Below, piece after piece: positions 18,274 through 28,691 of a stretch of 64,000 nt of DNA. The position numbers and the translations under genes were made by a program. The notes below the pieces were generated by a model. That model had not been told where the DNA came from, searched no databases, and worked only from the letters and a program-made list of their open reading frames with translations. The number at the start of each line of letters is the position of its first letter. Position 1 is the stretch's first letter. The DNA is from Acidobacteriota bacterium (GTDB lineage Bacteria; Acidobacteriota; Vicinamibacteria; Vicinamibacterales; 2-12-FULL-66-21), in NCBI GenBank assembly GCA_003222675.1, contig QHWT01000040.1, positions 177,475 through 241,474 of the forward strand. Reading direction: 5' to 3'.

Positions 18274-20304
18274 ATGCTGACAATGGCCAAAAGAACGCAA
18301 ACGTCGACGACCGTCACTCCTGACGTGCCCACTCTCGATCCGCAACTGCTCCGACGCGTCATTGTCGAGAACGTCACGCCACAGGTCGACGGCGGTCAGG
18401 TTCCCATCAAGCGCACGCCAGGCGAGGACGTGATCGTCGAGGCAGACGTGTTTGCCGACGGCCACGACACGCTGGCGGCGGCGTTGCTGTGGCGGCCGCA
18501 GGGCAAGGACGGCTGGAACGAGACCTCGATGGACGCGGTCGGCAACGATCGCTGGCGCGCGCGGTTCCGAATCACGGAGATGACGGCATACGAATATGCC
18601 GTCGAAGGGTGGATCGATCGGTTCGAGAGCTGGCGGCTCGCGCTCTCGAAGAAGGTCGGCGCCGGACAAGAGGTCTCGAACGAGCTGCTCGAAGGGGCCG
18701 CGCTCATCCGGGAAGCGGCCAAACGCGCGCGAGGCAACGACAAGAAGCAGCTCACCGAACAGGCCGGCGCACTCGAGGAGACATCCACGGACGCTGCGAC
18801 ACGCGTTGCGACGGCGCTCGCGGAAGATCTCAAGGCGCAGATGGCCCGCTACGAAGATCGCAGCCGCGCGACGCGGAGCGATCGTGCGTTCGCCGTGATG
18901 GTCGAGCGCGAGCGCGCGCGCTTCGGCGCGTGGTACGAGATGTTCCCCCGATCGGCCGGAACGGATCCCTCACGCAGCGCAACCTTCGATGAAGCGGCGG
19001 CGCAGCTCCCCTACGTCGCAGCGATGGGTTTCGACGTGCTGTATCTGCCGCCCGTCCATCCGATCGGCCGCAGCTTTCGCAAGGGACGCAACAACTCGCT
19101 GACGCCGGAGCCCGACGAGCCCGGCAGTCCGTGGGCCATAGGCGCAGCCGAAGGCGGACACAAGGCCATCGACCCGGGGCTTGGCACGCTGGAAGACTTC
19201 GATCGATTCGTGAAGGCAGCCGAGCGTCACGGCCTGGAGGTTGCGCTCGACATCGCCTACCAGGCGTCGCCCGATCACCCTTACGTCAAGGAGCATCCGT
19301 CATGGTTCCGCCATCGCCCCGACGGCACGATCAAATACGCCGAGAACCCGCCGAAGAAATATCAGGACATCTATCCCTTCGACTTCGAATCCGAAGACTG
19401 GTCCGGGCTGTGGCAGGAGCTCGAGAGCGTGATCGAGTTCTGGGCGTCGCACGGCGTCAAGATCTTCCGCGTCGACAATCCGCACACGAAATCGTTCCGG
19501 TTCTGGCAATGGGCGCTCGCGGAGATCAGGAAGACTTACCCGGACACGATCTTCCTCTCGGAGGCGTTCACGCGGCCCAAGGTGATGCGCTATCTCGCGA
19601 AGGTGGGGTTCTCGCAGTCGTATTCGTACTTCACGTGGCGCAACTCGAAAGAGGAACTGACGGAGTACTTCACTGAGCTGACACAGACGGATGTTCGCGA
19701 ATACATGCGGCCGAATCTGTTCGCGAATACGCCCGACATCCTCCACGAGTACCTGCAGCACGGCGGCCGCCCCGCGTTTCAGGCGCGTCTCGTGCTCGCG
19801 GCGACGCTCGGCGCCAGCTACGGCATCTACAGCGGCTTCGAGCTCTGCGAGAACACGCCGGTGAAACCCGGCAGCGAGGAATATCTCGACTCCGAGAAGT
19901 ACCAGATCAAGCCGCGCAACTTTCAGCAGGCGGACAGTCTCGCCGAGATGATCGCCATCATCAACCGCGTGCGCCGCGCGCACCCGGCGCTGCAGACGGA
20001 TCGCGGCCTCGCCTTCCACCGGACTGACAACCGGCTCCTGATTTGCTACAGCAAGCGGACCGAAGACGCCTCCGATATCGTCCTCGTCATCGTCAACCTG
20101 GATCCCTTCCACATGCAGCACGGCTGGATCCAGCTGCCGCTCGAGGACTGGCACATCGGGCCGTCGCACACCATCGAGGCACATGATGTCCTCACCGACG
20201 AAACCTATTACTGGCGCGGCGAACGGAACTACGTCCGCCTCGACCCCGGCGTCCGCACTGCGCACGTCCTCGCGATTGGCGTTCGACGCCCAGACCATGC
20301 CTGA
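18274..20304 (+). CDS. glgE: GlgE, alpha-1,4-glucan:maltose-1-phosphate maltosyltransferase
   Basis: The 676-residue protein is a GH13_3 enzyme that adds maltose from maltose 1-phosphate to growing alpha-glucan. It has the N-terminal beta-domain (ENVTPQVDGGQVPIKR), the helical insertion (about residues 130-190), then RFGAWYEMFPRSAG, DVLYLPPVHPIG, KYQDIYP, the nucleophile region KIFRVDNPHTK (about 397-407) and IFLSEAFTRPKVM (about 424-436). The KYQIKPRNF segment is typical of GlgE. An ATG three codons in (18283) is an alternative start. The gene ends eight bases into treS, so the two are co-translated, as expected for the TreS-maltokinase-GlgE pathway. Confidence 0.95.
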   Translation: MLTMAKRTQTSTTVTPDVPTLDPQLLRRVIVENVTPQVDGGQVPIKRTPGEDVIVEADVFADGHDTLAAALLWRPQGKDGWNETSMDAVGNDRWRARFRITEMTAYEYAVEGWIDRFESWRLALSKKVGAGQEVSNELLEGAALIREAAKRARGNDKKQLTEQAGALEETSTDAATRVATALAEDLKAQMARYEDRSRATRSDRAFAVMVERERARFGAWYEMFPRSAGTDPSRSATFDEAAAQLPYVAAMGFDVLYLPPVHPIGRSFRKGRNNSLTPEPDEPGSPWAIGAAEGGHKAIDPGLGTLEDFDRFVKAAERHGLEVALDIAYQASPDHPYVKEHPSWFRHRPDGTIKYAENPPKKYQDIYPFDFESEDWSGLWQELESVIEFWASHGVKIFRVDNPHTKSFRFWQWALAEIRKTYPDTIFLSEAFTRPKVMRYLAKVGFSQSYSYFTWRNSKEELTEYFTELTQTDVREYMRPNLFANTPDILHEYLQHGGRPAFQARLVLAATLGASYGIYSGFELCENTPVKPGSEEYLDSEKYQIKPRNFQQADSLAEMIAIINRVRRAHPALQTDRGLAFHRTDNRLLICYSKRTEDASDIVLVIVNLDPFHMQHGWIQLPLEDWHIGPSHTIEAHDVLTDETYYWRGERNYVRLDPGVRTAHVLAIGVRRPDHA

Positions 20305-20370
20305 TGTGCAGTGGTACAAGGAAGCCGTCATCTATGAGGCGCACGTCCGCGCGTTTTTCGACAGCAACAC
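20297..20370 (+). pseudogene. treS: 5' fragment of treS, out of frame with the rest of the gene
   Basis: The ATG at 20297 starts [24 protein letters not shown], an unmistakable TreS N-terminus. The next expected TreS segment (GDGIGDF...LDYLQ...GVTALWL, about 27 residues) is absent. The sequence jumps directly to [19 protein letters not shown], which is in the next reading frame. This fits a deletion of about 79 bases. It is either a true mutation that kills or truncates TreS or an assembly error. Confidence 0.85.
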
Positions 20371-20472
20371 CTGCCCTTCTACCCGTCGCCGCTGCGCGAC
20401 GATGGCTACGACATCGCGGATTACGAGAACATCCATCCGAGCTACGGCACGCTGCAGGACTTCGAGCGCTTC

Positions 20473-23400
20473 ATGGACGAAGCGCACAAGCGCGACATCC
20501 GCGTCATCACGGAGCTGGTCATCAACCACACCTCCGACCAGCACCCGTGGTTCCAGGCGGCGCGCCGCGCGCCAGCCGGATCGCCGGAGCGCGAATTCTA
20601 TGTGTGGAGCGACACCAACCGGAAGTACGAAGGGGTCCGAATCATTTTCACGGACACGGAAACGTCCAACTGGTCGTGGGACGACACGGCGAAGGCCTAC
20701 TACTGGCACCGCTTCTTCCATCACCAGCCCGATCTGAATTTCGACAATCCACGGGTGATCGATGCGGTGATCAAGGTGATGCAGTTCTGGCTCGATCGCG
20801 GCGTCGACGGCCTGCGGCTCGACGCGGTGCCCTACCTGATCGAACGCGAAGGCACGATCTGCGAGAACCTGCCGGAGACGCACGCCATCCTGCGCCTGAT
20901 CCGCAGCGCGCTCGACGCGAGATATCCCGACCGCATGCTGATTGCCGAAGCGAATCAGTGGCCCGCCGACGTGCGCCCGTACTTCGGCGAAGGGGACGAA
21001 TGCCACATGGCGTTTCACTTCCCGCTGATGCCGCGCATGTTCATGGGCCTGCGGCAGGAAGATCGCCATCCAATCACCGAGATCCTGCGGCAGACGCCGG
21101 ACATCCCCGAGAACTGCCAGTGGGGCCTGTTCCTCCGGAACCACGACGAGCTGACGCTCGAAATGGTGACCGACGAGGAGCGCGACTACATGTACCAGGC
21201 GTATGCGGCGGATACGAAGATGCGGATCAACGTCGGTATCAGGCGACGCCTTGCGCCGCTGATGGAGAACAGCCGCCGCCGGATCGAGCTGATGCACGCG
21301 CTGCTGTTCTCGCTGCCGGGCACGCCCGTCATTTACTACGGCGACGAGATTGGAATGGGGGACAACATCTATCTCGGCGACCGCAATGGCGTCCGGACGC
21401 CGATGCAATGGACCGGCGATCGGAACGGCGGCTTCTCCCGTGCCGATCCGGCGCAGCTCTACGCGCCCCCAATCATGGACGCCGTCCACGGGTACCAGGC
21501 GATCAATGTCGAAGCGCAGGAGCGCGCGCCGTACTCGCTGTTGAACTGGATGAAGCGGATGATCGGGCTGCGCAAGCAGTCGCGGGTGTTCGGCCGCGGC
21601 ACGCTCGAGTTCCTGCCGGCGCAGAACCGCAAGATCCTCGCATACGTCCGCCGCTATGACGACGAGCTGATTCTCTGCGTCGCCAATCTCGCGCGGTCCG
21701 TGCAGCCGGTGGAGCTCGATCTCGCGGGGTTCAAGGGGATGACGCCGGTGGAGATGCTCGGGCTGACGGAGTTTCCACGCGTCGGCGAGCTGCCGTATTT
21801 CCTGACGCTCGGTCCGTATTCGTTCTACTGGTTCCGCCTGCAGCAGGCGCCGACGACGGTCGGGCGCCTGGCGACGGAGACGACCGCTCCGCCCGATCAC
21901 CTGCCCTCATTCTTCATGGGCGTCGCGTGGGACACGCTGCTCGAGGGGAACGTCCGCACGCTGATCGAACGCGAAGCGCTGGTGCCATTCCTCCTGCGCC
22001 AGCGGTGGTTCGGCGGCAAGGCGCGCGCGATTCGCGCGGCGCGCGTGATCGACTGGGGCCTTGCCGAGCGCGGTCCGCATCCGCTGTTCCTGACGATCGT
22101 CGAAGTCGAATACCACGACGGCGGCCGGGAACGCTACTTCGTGCCGCTCTCGATCATCACCGACGGCGCGGCGGACGCGCTCCTCGCGAATGCGAGCCAT
22201 CTGGCGATGGCACGCGTCACCGGCGCGCGCAAGGGGCTGGTGGCCGATGCGGTCGGCGACGAGAGGTTCGGCGCCGCGCTGCTCCGGCTGCTCGATCGTA
22301 CGGACGCGAGCACGAAGCGCGGCATCATCCGCGCACTGCGGACGTCCGCGTTTTCGGCATTACGAGGCGAAGGGCCCCTGCCGGCCCGGCGGCTGACGGC
22401 GGAGCAGAGCAACACGTCGGTCAGCTTTGACGAACGACTGATTGTGAAGCTGTTCCGCCGGATAGAAGCGGGCCCCAATCCCGACGTGGAGATCGGCGAG
22501 CAGCTCACGATGAACACGTCGTTCCGCCGCGTGCCGCGCGTCGCTGCTGCGCTCGAGTATCAACCAGCGGGCGAGGGGATCACGCATCTCGCGGTCGCGC
22601 AGGAATTCGTCACGAGCCAGGCAGACGGCTGGACTCACGCGCTCGCCGAACTGGGACGATTCTTCGAGGTCGTCGAAGGACAGGGCGCGGTTCCAGAGGA
22701 CCTGCTGCCGTCGGCGCACCTGCTGGCCCTCGCGGCCGTGCCGACACCGCCCCTCATCTGCGAGCTCGCCGGCGCATACATCGACAGCGCTCAGACGCTC
22801 GGCAGGCGCACGGCGGAACTGCACGTGGCGCTCGCATCGGACTCGACCTCCGCCGCATTCGCCCCCGCGCCCTTCACCCGCGAAGATGTCGACCGGCTGG
22901 TCACCGATGCCGTCGCGCAGACGCGCCGGGCAAGTGCGCTGATCGAAGAACGGCTCGATCTGCTTCCCGCCGACATCGCGCCGAGCGCGAAGGAACTGCT
23001 CGGCCGGAGCGACCGTGCGATTGCATCGCTTCACGCGAAGCGTGAGCTCGACTTCACTGCCGCGCGAACCCGCGTGCACGGCGATTATCATCTCGGTCAG
23101 ATCCTCTGGGCCGAAGGGGACTTCTACCTGCTGGATTTCGAGGGAGAACCCGCGCGTCCCCTCGATCAACGGCGGCAGAAGGAATCGCCGCTGAAGGATG
23201 TCGCCGGCATGCTGCGCTCGTTCAGCTATGCCGCGTACGCCGCGTTGTTCGCGCACACGCGCAACCGCCATACGTCGTTCGATCGGCTCGAGTCCTGGGC
23301 ACGCGCGTGGCAGATCTGGAACAGCGCGGCATTCCTGAAGGGATATCTCGCAGTCGCCGAGGGCGCGTCGTTTCTTCCGATCGATCCCGTGCAGCGCGCG

Positions 23401-23514
23401 ACGCTGCTGGATCTCTTTCTGCTGGACAAGGCGTACTACGAGCTGAACTACGAGCTGAACAATCGTCCGGACTGGGTGCGCATTCCGCTTCACGGGATCC
23501 TGGAGCTGGTGTGA
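20473..23514 (+). CDS. treS: TreS trehalose synthase fused to maltokinase (reading frame truncated at the 5' end)
   Basis: The frame is open from about 20338; its first ATG is at 20473 and it runs for 1013 residues. The first 475 or so are TreS (GH13_16): [57 protein letters not shown], and a C-terminal beta-domain. From about residue 476 a maltokinase (Mak/Pep2) follows, with QRWFGGKAR in its N-cap and the phosphotransferase loop [10 protein letters not shown] near residue 868, then LLDFEGEP. TreS makes maltose from trehalose and maltokinase gives maltose 1-phosphate for GlgE. The first strand of the barrel is encoded in another frame upstream. Maltokinase activity would survive if translation starts internally. 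Confidence 0.9.
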   Translation: MDEAHKRDIRVITELVINHTSDQHPWFQAARRAPAGSPEREFYVWSDTNRKYEGVRIIFTDTETSNWSWDDTAKAYYWHRFFHHQPDLNFDNPRVIDAVIKVMQFWLDRGVDGLRLDAVPYLIEREGTICENLPETHAILRLIRSALDARYPDRMLIAEANQWPADVRPYFGEGDECHMAFHFPLMPRMFMGLRQEDRHPITEILRQTPDIPENCQWGLFLRNHDELTLEMVTDEERDYMYQAYAADTKMRINVGIRRRLAPLMENSRRRIELMHALLFSLPGTPVIYYGDEIGMGDNIYLGDRNGVRTPMQWTGDRNGGFSRADPAQLYAPPIMDAVHGYQAINVEAQERAPYSLLNWMKRMIGLRKQSRVFGRGTLEFLPAQNRKILAYVRRYDDELILCVANLARSVQPVELDLAGFKGMTPVEMLGLTEFPRVGELPYFLTLGPYSFYWFRLQQAPTTVGRLATETTAPPDHLPSFFMGVAWDTLLEGNVRTLIEREALVPFLLRQRWFGGKARAIRAARVIDWGLAERGPHPLFLTIVEVEYHDGGRERYFVPLSIITDGAADALLANASHLAMARVTGARKGLVADAVGDERFGAALLRLLDRTDASTKRGIIRALRTSAFSALRGEGPLPARRLTAEQSNTSVSFDERLIVKLFRRIEAGPNPDVEIGEQLTMNTSFRRVPRVAAALEYQPAGEGITHLAVAQEFVTSQADGWTHALAELGRFFEVVEGQGAVPEDLLPSAHLLALAAVPTPPLICELAGAYIDSAQTLGRRTAELHVALASDSTSAAFAPAPFTREDVDRLVTDAVAQTRRASALIEERLDLLPADIAPSAKELLGRSDRAIASLHAKRELDFTAARTRVHGDYHLGQILWAEGDFYLLDFEGEPARPLDQRRQKESPLKDVAGMLRSFSYAAYAALFAHTRNRHTSFDRLESWARAWQIWNSAAFLKGYLAVAEGASFLPIDPVQRATLLDLFLLDKAYYELNYELNNRPDWVRIPLHGILELV

Positions 23515-25367
23515 CCTGGGATCCGTTCTTCGGCGCCGTCCCGATCGGCGGCGCGACGCGGTTCCGGATCTGGGCGACGGCGGCGCGCGATCTGCGTCTG
23601 CACGTTGCCTGCGGCAGCGGCACGAAAATCCATCAACCTGTCTGCTCGCCTGGCGGCATCTGGGAAATAGAGGTGCCTGGCGTCGAAGCGGGTGCGCATT
23701 ATGCGTATTCGTTCGACAAGGGCGACCCGCGGCCGGATCCCGCGAGCCGGTTTCAACCTGACGGCGTGCACGCGTGGTCGGAGGTGATCGATCCGCGGCG
23801 GTTTCAATGGAGCGATGGCGCATGGCAAGGCCTCGATCCTGCGACGGTCGTGATCTACGAGCTGCACGTGGGCACGTTCGCGGGCCGCGGCACGTTCGGC
23901 GACGTAGCGGCGCGTCTCGATTATTTGCGCAGCATCGGCGTCACCGCCATCGAGCTGATGCCGCTTGCGGATTTTCCCGGACGTCGGAGCTGGGGCTACG
24001 ACGGCGTGGCGCTCTTCGCGCCGTCGCGCGCGTACGGCCGGCCCGATGACTTGCGCGCGCTCGTCGATCGCGCACACCACACGGGCCTCGGCGTCATCAT
24101 CGACGTCGTCTACAATCACCTCGGCCCGGAAGGCGCCTACCTCTCGCAGTTCAGCCCGGAATTTCTCACCGCCAAGCACGCCACGCCGTGGGGCGATGCC
24201 GTGAACCTCGACGACACGGCATGCGAGCAGGTGCGACGCTTGCTCATCGAAAACGCGCTGCACTGGATCCACGAGTATCACGCCGACGGCCTGCGGCTCG
24301 ACGCGACCCACGCGTTGATCGACACCAGCGATCGGCCATTCGTGGCGGAGCTGACGCGGTGCGTCCACGAGGCGCGCACGCCACGGCCGCTCGTCTTCGC
24401 CGAAGATTCTCGCAACCTCGCTGAGATGGTCACGGATGCGGCGCACGGCGGCTGGGACCTGGACGGCGTCTGGGCCGACGACCTCCATCACGTCCTGCGC
24501 AGCGCCATTGCCGGTGACACGCACGGCTACTACGCGGATTACGCGGGAACGGCGCACGAGCTGGCGGATACGCTTCGACGTGGCTGGCTGTTCGTCGGGC
24601 AGCACTCCCGGCACGAAGAGGGGCCGCGCGGCACCGATCCGTCGGAAGTCGAGATGCGACGATCCGTCATCTGCGTGCAGAACCACGATCAGATCGGCAA
24701 CCGCGCGCTCGGGGACCGCCTCCATCACGCGATCGACGATGCGTCGTGGCGCGTCGCGGTCGTCATCCTGCTCGTGGCGCCGATGACGCCGTTGCTTTTC
24801 ATGGGCCAGGAATGGGCGGCCAGCACGCCGTTTCTGTTCTTCACCGACTTCGAGCCGGATCTCGGACGCAAGGTCGTCGAGGGACGACGACGCGAGTTCC
24901 GGGATTTTCCGGGATTCGGCTCGCCCGGCGCGGCCGAGCGCATTCCCGATCCGCAGGCAGACCAGACGTTCGAGGCGAGCCGGCTTCGATGGAGCGAGCT
25001 CAGTGCGCCTCGACATGCCAACAGCCTCGAGCTGCACCGGACGCTGCTCGCGCTTCGCGCACAGCATCTCGCCCTGCAGGCCAGCAGCGCGTACACCTGC
25101 GACGCCACCGCGCTGGACGCGGCGACCATCGTCATTCGACGATCGCGGGACCGTGCGCGGTTCGTGATCTGCGCGCGACTTGGCGAGGGCCGTGTCGATC
25201 TGCGTGAAGCGTTGGTGGACGGAACCGCGTGGCAGACGCGGCTGACGACCGAAGATGTCCCGTTTGCGTCGGACGCCCGGCCGGCGCGCATCGATCTCGC
25301 CAGGGGCGCGATCGATTTCGCTCGTTCCGGAGCGGTAATCTTACAATCGAAGGAATCGAAGGGATGA
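23511..25367 (+). CDS. treZ: TreZ, malto-oligosyltrehalose trehalohydrolase
   Basis: The GTG at 23511 overlaps the treS stop (GTGA), giving 618 residues, the usual TreZ size. The N-terminal GAxxxxGxxRFRIWA domain ([17 protein letters not shown]) is followed by the barrel: [38 protein letters not shown], the nucleophile segment [19 protein letters not shown] and [17 protein letters not shown]. It releases trehalose from maltooligosyl trehalose made by TreY. The final codons (QSKESKG) come from the arm of a downstream inverted repeat, so the native C-terminus has probably been replaced or extended. Confidence 0.94.
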   Translation: MTWDPFFGAVPIGGATRFRIWATAARDLRLHVACGSGTKIHQPVCSPGGIWEIEVPGVEAGAHYAYSFDKGDPRPDPASRFQPDGVHAWSEVIDPRRFQWSDGAWQGLDPATVVIYELHVGTFAGRGTFGDVAARLDYLRSIGVTAIELMPLADFPGRRSWGYDGVALFAPSRAYGRPDDLRALVDRAHHTGLGVIIDVVYNHLGPEGAYLSQFSPEFLTAKHATPWGDAVNLDDTACEQVRRLLIENALHWIHEYHADGLRLDATHALIDTSDRPFVAELTRCVHEARTPRPLVFAEDSRNLAEMVTDAAHGGWDLDGVWADDLHHVLRSAIAGDTHGYYADYAGTAHELADTLRRGWLFVGQHSRHEEGPRGTDPSEVEMRRSVICVQNHDQIGNRALGDRLHHAIDDASWRVAVVILLVAPMTPLLFMGQEWAASTPFLFFTDFEPDLGRKVVEGRRREFRDFPGFGSPGAAERIPDPQADQTFEASRLRWSELSAPRHANSLELHRTLLALRAQHLALQASSAYTCDATALDAATIVIRRSRDRARFVICARLGEGRVDLREALVDGTAWQTRLTTEDVPFASDARPARIDLARGAIDFARSGAVILQSKESKG

Positions 25368-25566
25368 GCGAAGGAATCGAATGCGAGGTGCGAGGTGCGA
25401 GGTGCGATAGGAAATGGTTGTCGCAGGACGGTTGTCGGAGGACGGATAGTTCTCAGAGCCCGATCTTCGAAACTCGCGTTCTGGTTTTTCGTCAACCGTC
25501 CTCCGTCCTCCGTCATCCGTTGATGCTCCTTCGACTCGTTCGCTCATCCTTCGATTCCTTCGATTG
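25344..25566. repeat. Long nested inverted word-repeat element between treZ and treY
   Basis: The outer arms are CAATCGAAGGAATCGAAGGG...GAGCGAAGGAATCGAA (25344-25380) and TTCGACTCGTTCGCTCATCC...TTCGATTG (25528-25566). Inside lie GAGGTGC repeats and an inner pair, GGTTGTCGGAGGACGG and its inverse CCGTCCTCCGTCATCCG. The left arm supplies the last treZ codons and the right arm ends four bases before the treY ATG. The inner pair recurs at 53815-53905. Confidence 0.95.
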
Positions 25567-25569
25567 AAA

Positions 25570-28524
25570 ATGACAGCGCGCCCCCGATTTGTACCATCCA
25601 GCACCTATCGGCTGCAGGTCCACGGCGACTTTCCGCTGACGGCCGCGCGCGACGTCGTCCCCTACCTGCAGCGCCTCGGCATCGGCGCCGTCTACACGTC
25701 GCCCTACTTCACGGCGGAGCCGGGAAGCAGACACGGCTACGACGTTCACAATCACAACGAGATCAACCCGGAGCTCGGCGGCGCGGACGCGCACACGGCA
25801 TTCACCGATGCCGTCTGCAACGCAGGCCTTCAGCACGTCGTCGACTTCGTCCCGAATCACATGGGCATCAGCACGGCGACCAACCCGTGGTGGCGCGACG
25901 TGCTGGAGAACGGCCCGCGCGCGCGCGCGGCGCGCTTCTTCGACATCGACTGGAATCCTGTGAAGCGCGAGCTGAAGCGAAAGCTCCTGCTGCCGATCCT
26001 CGGCGATCAGTACGGCCAGGTGCTCGAGCGTGGCGAGCTGCAGCTCGAGTTTCGAGAGGGCCAGCTCGCGCTCACCTACTTCGATCACTCGCTGCCAATC
26101 AACCCGCGGCAGGCGCCGCGTGTGTACCGGACCGGATTGACGAGGCTGACGCAGGATCTCGGCGCATCCAATCCGCACCTGCTCGAGTTCCTCAGCATCA
26201 CGACGGCGCTGCAAAAGATGCCGCCGTACGCGGAAGGCTCGCAAGACGGCACCGACGAGCGGGATCACGAGAGCGAGGTGGCGCGCGGCCGCCTGCAGCG
26301 TCTCGCCGACGAAGCGCCGCGGATTCGGGAGCACATCGAAGAGGCCGTCCGCGAGTTCAACGGCGTTCCCGGACGCCCGGAGTCGTTCGATGCACTGCAC
26401 GAGCTGCTCGAGGAGCAGGCGTATCGGCTCGCCTACTGGCGCACCGCGTCGCACGAGATCAACTATCGCCGATTTTTCGATATCAACGGCCTGGCGGGGC
26501 TGCGCGTCGAGGATCGCGACGTCTTTGCCGCGATCCATGAACTGCTCGCCCGGCTGCTGAGCGAGCGGCGCGTCACCGGCGTCCGCATCGATCATCCGGA
26601 CGGCCTGTTCGATCCGGCGCGCTACTTCGACATGCTCCAGGATCTCGCCGCCAGCGCCTGGCAGACACCGCGCACATCCGGCTCGCATCCCCTGTATGTC
26701 GTTGCAGAAAAGATTCTGTCCGGGCGCGAACGGCTGCCGCACGGGTGGGGCGTGCACGGGACGACCGGCTACAACTTTCTGAACCAGGTGAACGGCCTGT
26801 TCGTCAACGGCGCGAACGCGCACCGCATGCGCCGCGTATACGCGAAGCTGACCGGCTGGAGCGAGAGCTTCGACGACGTGCTCTATGAAACGAAGCGATT
26901 AATCATGGATACATCGATGGCGAGCGAACTGAACGTGCTCGCCGAGATGCTCAACCGGATCAGCGAGAGCAACCGGAAGTCGCGCGACTTCACGCTCAAC
27001 AGCCTGCGCGACGTGATTGTCGAAGTGGTGGCGTGCTTTCCCGCCTACCGCACCTACGTGACCGAGCAGGGCTGGTCGCCGGAAGATCGCGCGGTCGTCG
27101 AGCGGGCGATCGTGCGCGCGGGGCGCCGGAATCCGGCGATGGATCCCACGATCTTCGACTTCTTCCGTGAAGTCGTGCTGCCGCGCGATCCCGAGGACGC
27201 GGGGAACGCCGGCGCGCGCAATCGCCGCGGCTCCGGATATCCCGCGGCGGATGCAGCGGAAACCGCCGCACGCCTGCGCTTCGCGATGAAGTTCCAGCAA
27301 TACACCGGACCGCTGCAGGCGAAAGGGCTCGAGGACACCGCGTTCTATCGATACAACCTGCTGCTGTCGCTCAATGAGGTCGGCGGCGATCCGTCCCGCT
27401 TCGGATACACCGGGCGTGATTTCCACGAGCTCAGCCTTCTGCGACGGCAGGACTGGCCATACGAGATGCTCGCCACCGCGACGCACGATACGAAAGTCGG
27501 CGAGGACGTGCGCACGCGCATCGACGTGCTGTCGGAGATGCCCGATGAATGGGGCCGCGAGGTCGCGCGCTGGATGCGCGTCAACCGCGCGTTGCGCCCG
27601 ATCATCGATGGTGAACCGGCGCCCGATCGCAACGACGAATACCGGTTCTACCAGGCTCTGCTCGGTGTGTGGCCGCCGGAGATCTCAGAGGCGAGCGCGG
27701 TGCCTGACGACATGGTTCCGAGGCTTCAGGCCTATATGAACAAGGCCGTGAAGGAAGCCAAGCTGCATTCGAGCTGGATCAATCCGAACGAGGCCTACGA
27801 AGAAGCCGTCTCCACATTCATCGCGCGCACGCTGTCCGGGGATGCCGGACCGAAGTTCCTGACGGCCTTCTTACCATTCCAGCAGCGCATCGCGCGCAGC
27901 GGAATGATCAATTCGCTCGCGCAGGTCGTGGTGAAAATCGCGTCACCGGGCGTGCCGGACTTCTACCAGGGCACGGACCTCTGGGATTTCAGCCTCGTGG
28001 ATCCGGACAATCGGCGTCCCGTGGACTTCGCCCGGCGCGAAGCCGCGCTCGCCGAGTGCTCGAAGATCGCGGAGATGCCGGCCGATGCGCGCGGACCCGC
28101 AATCGATCGGATCGTCGGCCGCTGGAGCGACGGCACAATCAAGATGTTCGTCACGGCGGCGGGCCTCCGCCTTCGGCGTGACGCACCCGATCTCTTCCTG
28201 GAAGGGGACTACTTGCCGCTGGACGTCGAATCGACGGTGGCGGCGCAGGTGCTGGCATTTGCGCGGATGCACGCCGACAATCGCGCACTGATCGCCGTCG
28301 TCCCGCACCTGACGCTGCCGCTCGTGGACCGCGACCATCCGGTGCCGCTGGGAGAACGGTGGAAGACGTCACGCGTGCTGCTCCCCCCGGCGCTCGGCGC
28401 GCTCACGTGGCGCGACGGGTTCACCGGCGCCGAACTGAAGCCCGTCACCTCGGCGGAACACTCCTGGCTGTTTGTCGGCGAGGTGTTCCAGAGGCTGCCA
28501 ATCGCGCTCCTCGTGAGTATGTGA
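25570..28524 (+). CDS. treY: TreY, malto-oligosyltrehalose synthase
   Basis: The 984-residue protein starts MTARPRFVPSSTYRLQVHGDFP and carries the TreY blocks GIGAVYTSPYF, GSRHGYDVHNHNEINPELGG and VDFVPNHMGI, a long helical insertion with INYRRFFDINGLAGLRVED, the catalytic region VTGVRIDHPDGLFDP, VVAEKIL, and a C-terminal part with KGLEDTAFYRYN and ATHDTKVGEDVR. It converts the reducing end of maltodextrins into a trehalose unit for TreZ. The frame is open from a TTG at 25564 inside the repeat, but the ATG at 25570 is preferred. Together with glgX and treZ this is the complete TreX/Y/Z route from glycogen to trehalose. Confidence 0.95.
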   Translation: MTARPRFVPSSTYRLQVHGDFPLTAARDVVPYLQRLGIGAVYTSPYFTAEPGSRHGYDVHNHNEINPELGGADAHTAFTDAVCNAGLQHVVDFVPNHMGISTATNPWWRDVLENGPRARAARFFDIDWNPVKRELKRKLLLPILGDQYGQVLERGELQLEFREGQLALTYFDHSLPINPRQAPRVYRTGLTRLTQDLGASNPHLLEFLSITTALQKMPPYAEGSQDGTDERDHESEVARGRLQRLADEAPRIREHIEEAVREFNGVPGRPESFDALHELLEEQAYRLAYWRTASHEINYRRFFDINGLAGLRVEDRDVFAAIHELLARLLSERRVTGVRIDHPDGLFDPARYFDMLQDLAASAWQTPRTSGSHPLYVVAEKILSGRERLPHGWGVHGTTGYNFLNQVNGLFVNGANAHRMRRVYAKLTGWSESFDDVLYETKRLIMDTSMASELNVLAEMLNRISESNRKSRDFTLNSLRDVIVEVVACFPAYRTYVTEQGWSPEDRAVVERAIVRAGRRNPAMDPTIFDFFREVVLPRDPEDAGNAGARNRRGSGYPAADAAETAARLRFAMKFQQYTGPLQAKGLEDTAFYRYNLLLSLNEVGGDPSRFGYTGRDFHELSLLRRQDWPYEMLATATHDTKVGEDVRTRIDVLSEMPDEWGREVARWMRVNRALRPIIDGEPAPDRNDEYRFYQALLGVWPPEISEASAVPDDMVPRLQAYMNKAVKEAKLHSSWINPNEAYEEAVSTFIARTLSGDAGPKFLTAFLPFQQRIARSGMINSLAQVVVKIASPGVPDFYQGTDLWDFSLVDPDNRRPVDFARREAALAECSKIAEMPADARGPAIDRIVGRWSDGTIKMFVTAAGLRLRRDAPDLFLEGDYLPLDVESTVAAQVLAFARMHADNRALIAVVPHLTLPLVDRDHPVPLGERWKTSRVLLPPALGALTWRDGFTGAELKPVTSAEHSWLFVGEVFQRLPIALLVSM

Positions 28525-28546
28525 GTGGGGCCGCCAAGAGCGTCTC

Positions 28547-28642
28547 ACTGTCAATGCTGAATGCCAAATGCTGAAGACACGCTGAGATTCATTCGGCATT
28601 GACATCTGACACTCGCAGTTGGCATTCCGGCTGTTGTCTTCA
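28547..28642. repeat. Word-repeat tract with inverted pieces upstream of the histidine kinase
   Basis: TGTCAATGCTGAATGCCAAATGCTGAAGAC is followed by ATTCGGCATTGACATCTGAC and TTGGCATTCCGGCTGTTGTCTTCAACAGC. Several pieces are inverses of each other. It covers most of the gap between treY and the sensor kinase gene. Confidence 0.7.
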
Positions 28643-28691
28643 ACAGCTGGCTGATTGCGTTACGATTGCGCCGAACGCCGCAAGGCAGCCA

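Noticed and set aside
22360..23823. 487-residue antisense frame over maltokinase and treZ
   Set aside because: It crosses two convincing genes on the other strand and lacks any recognised domain.
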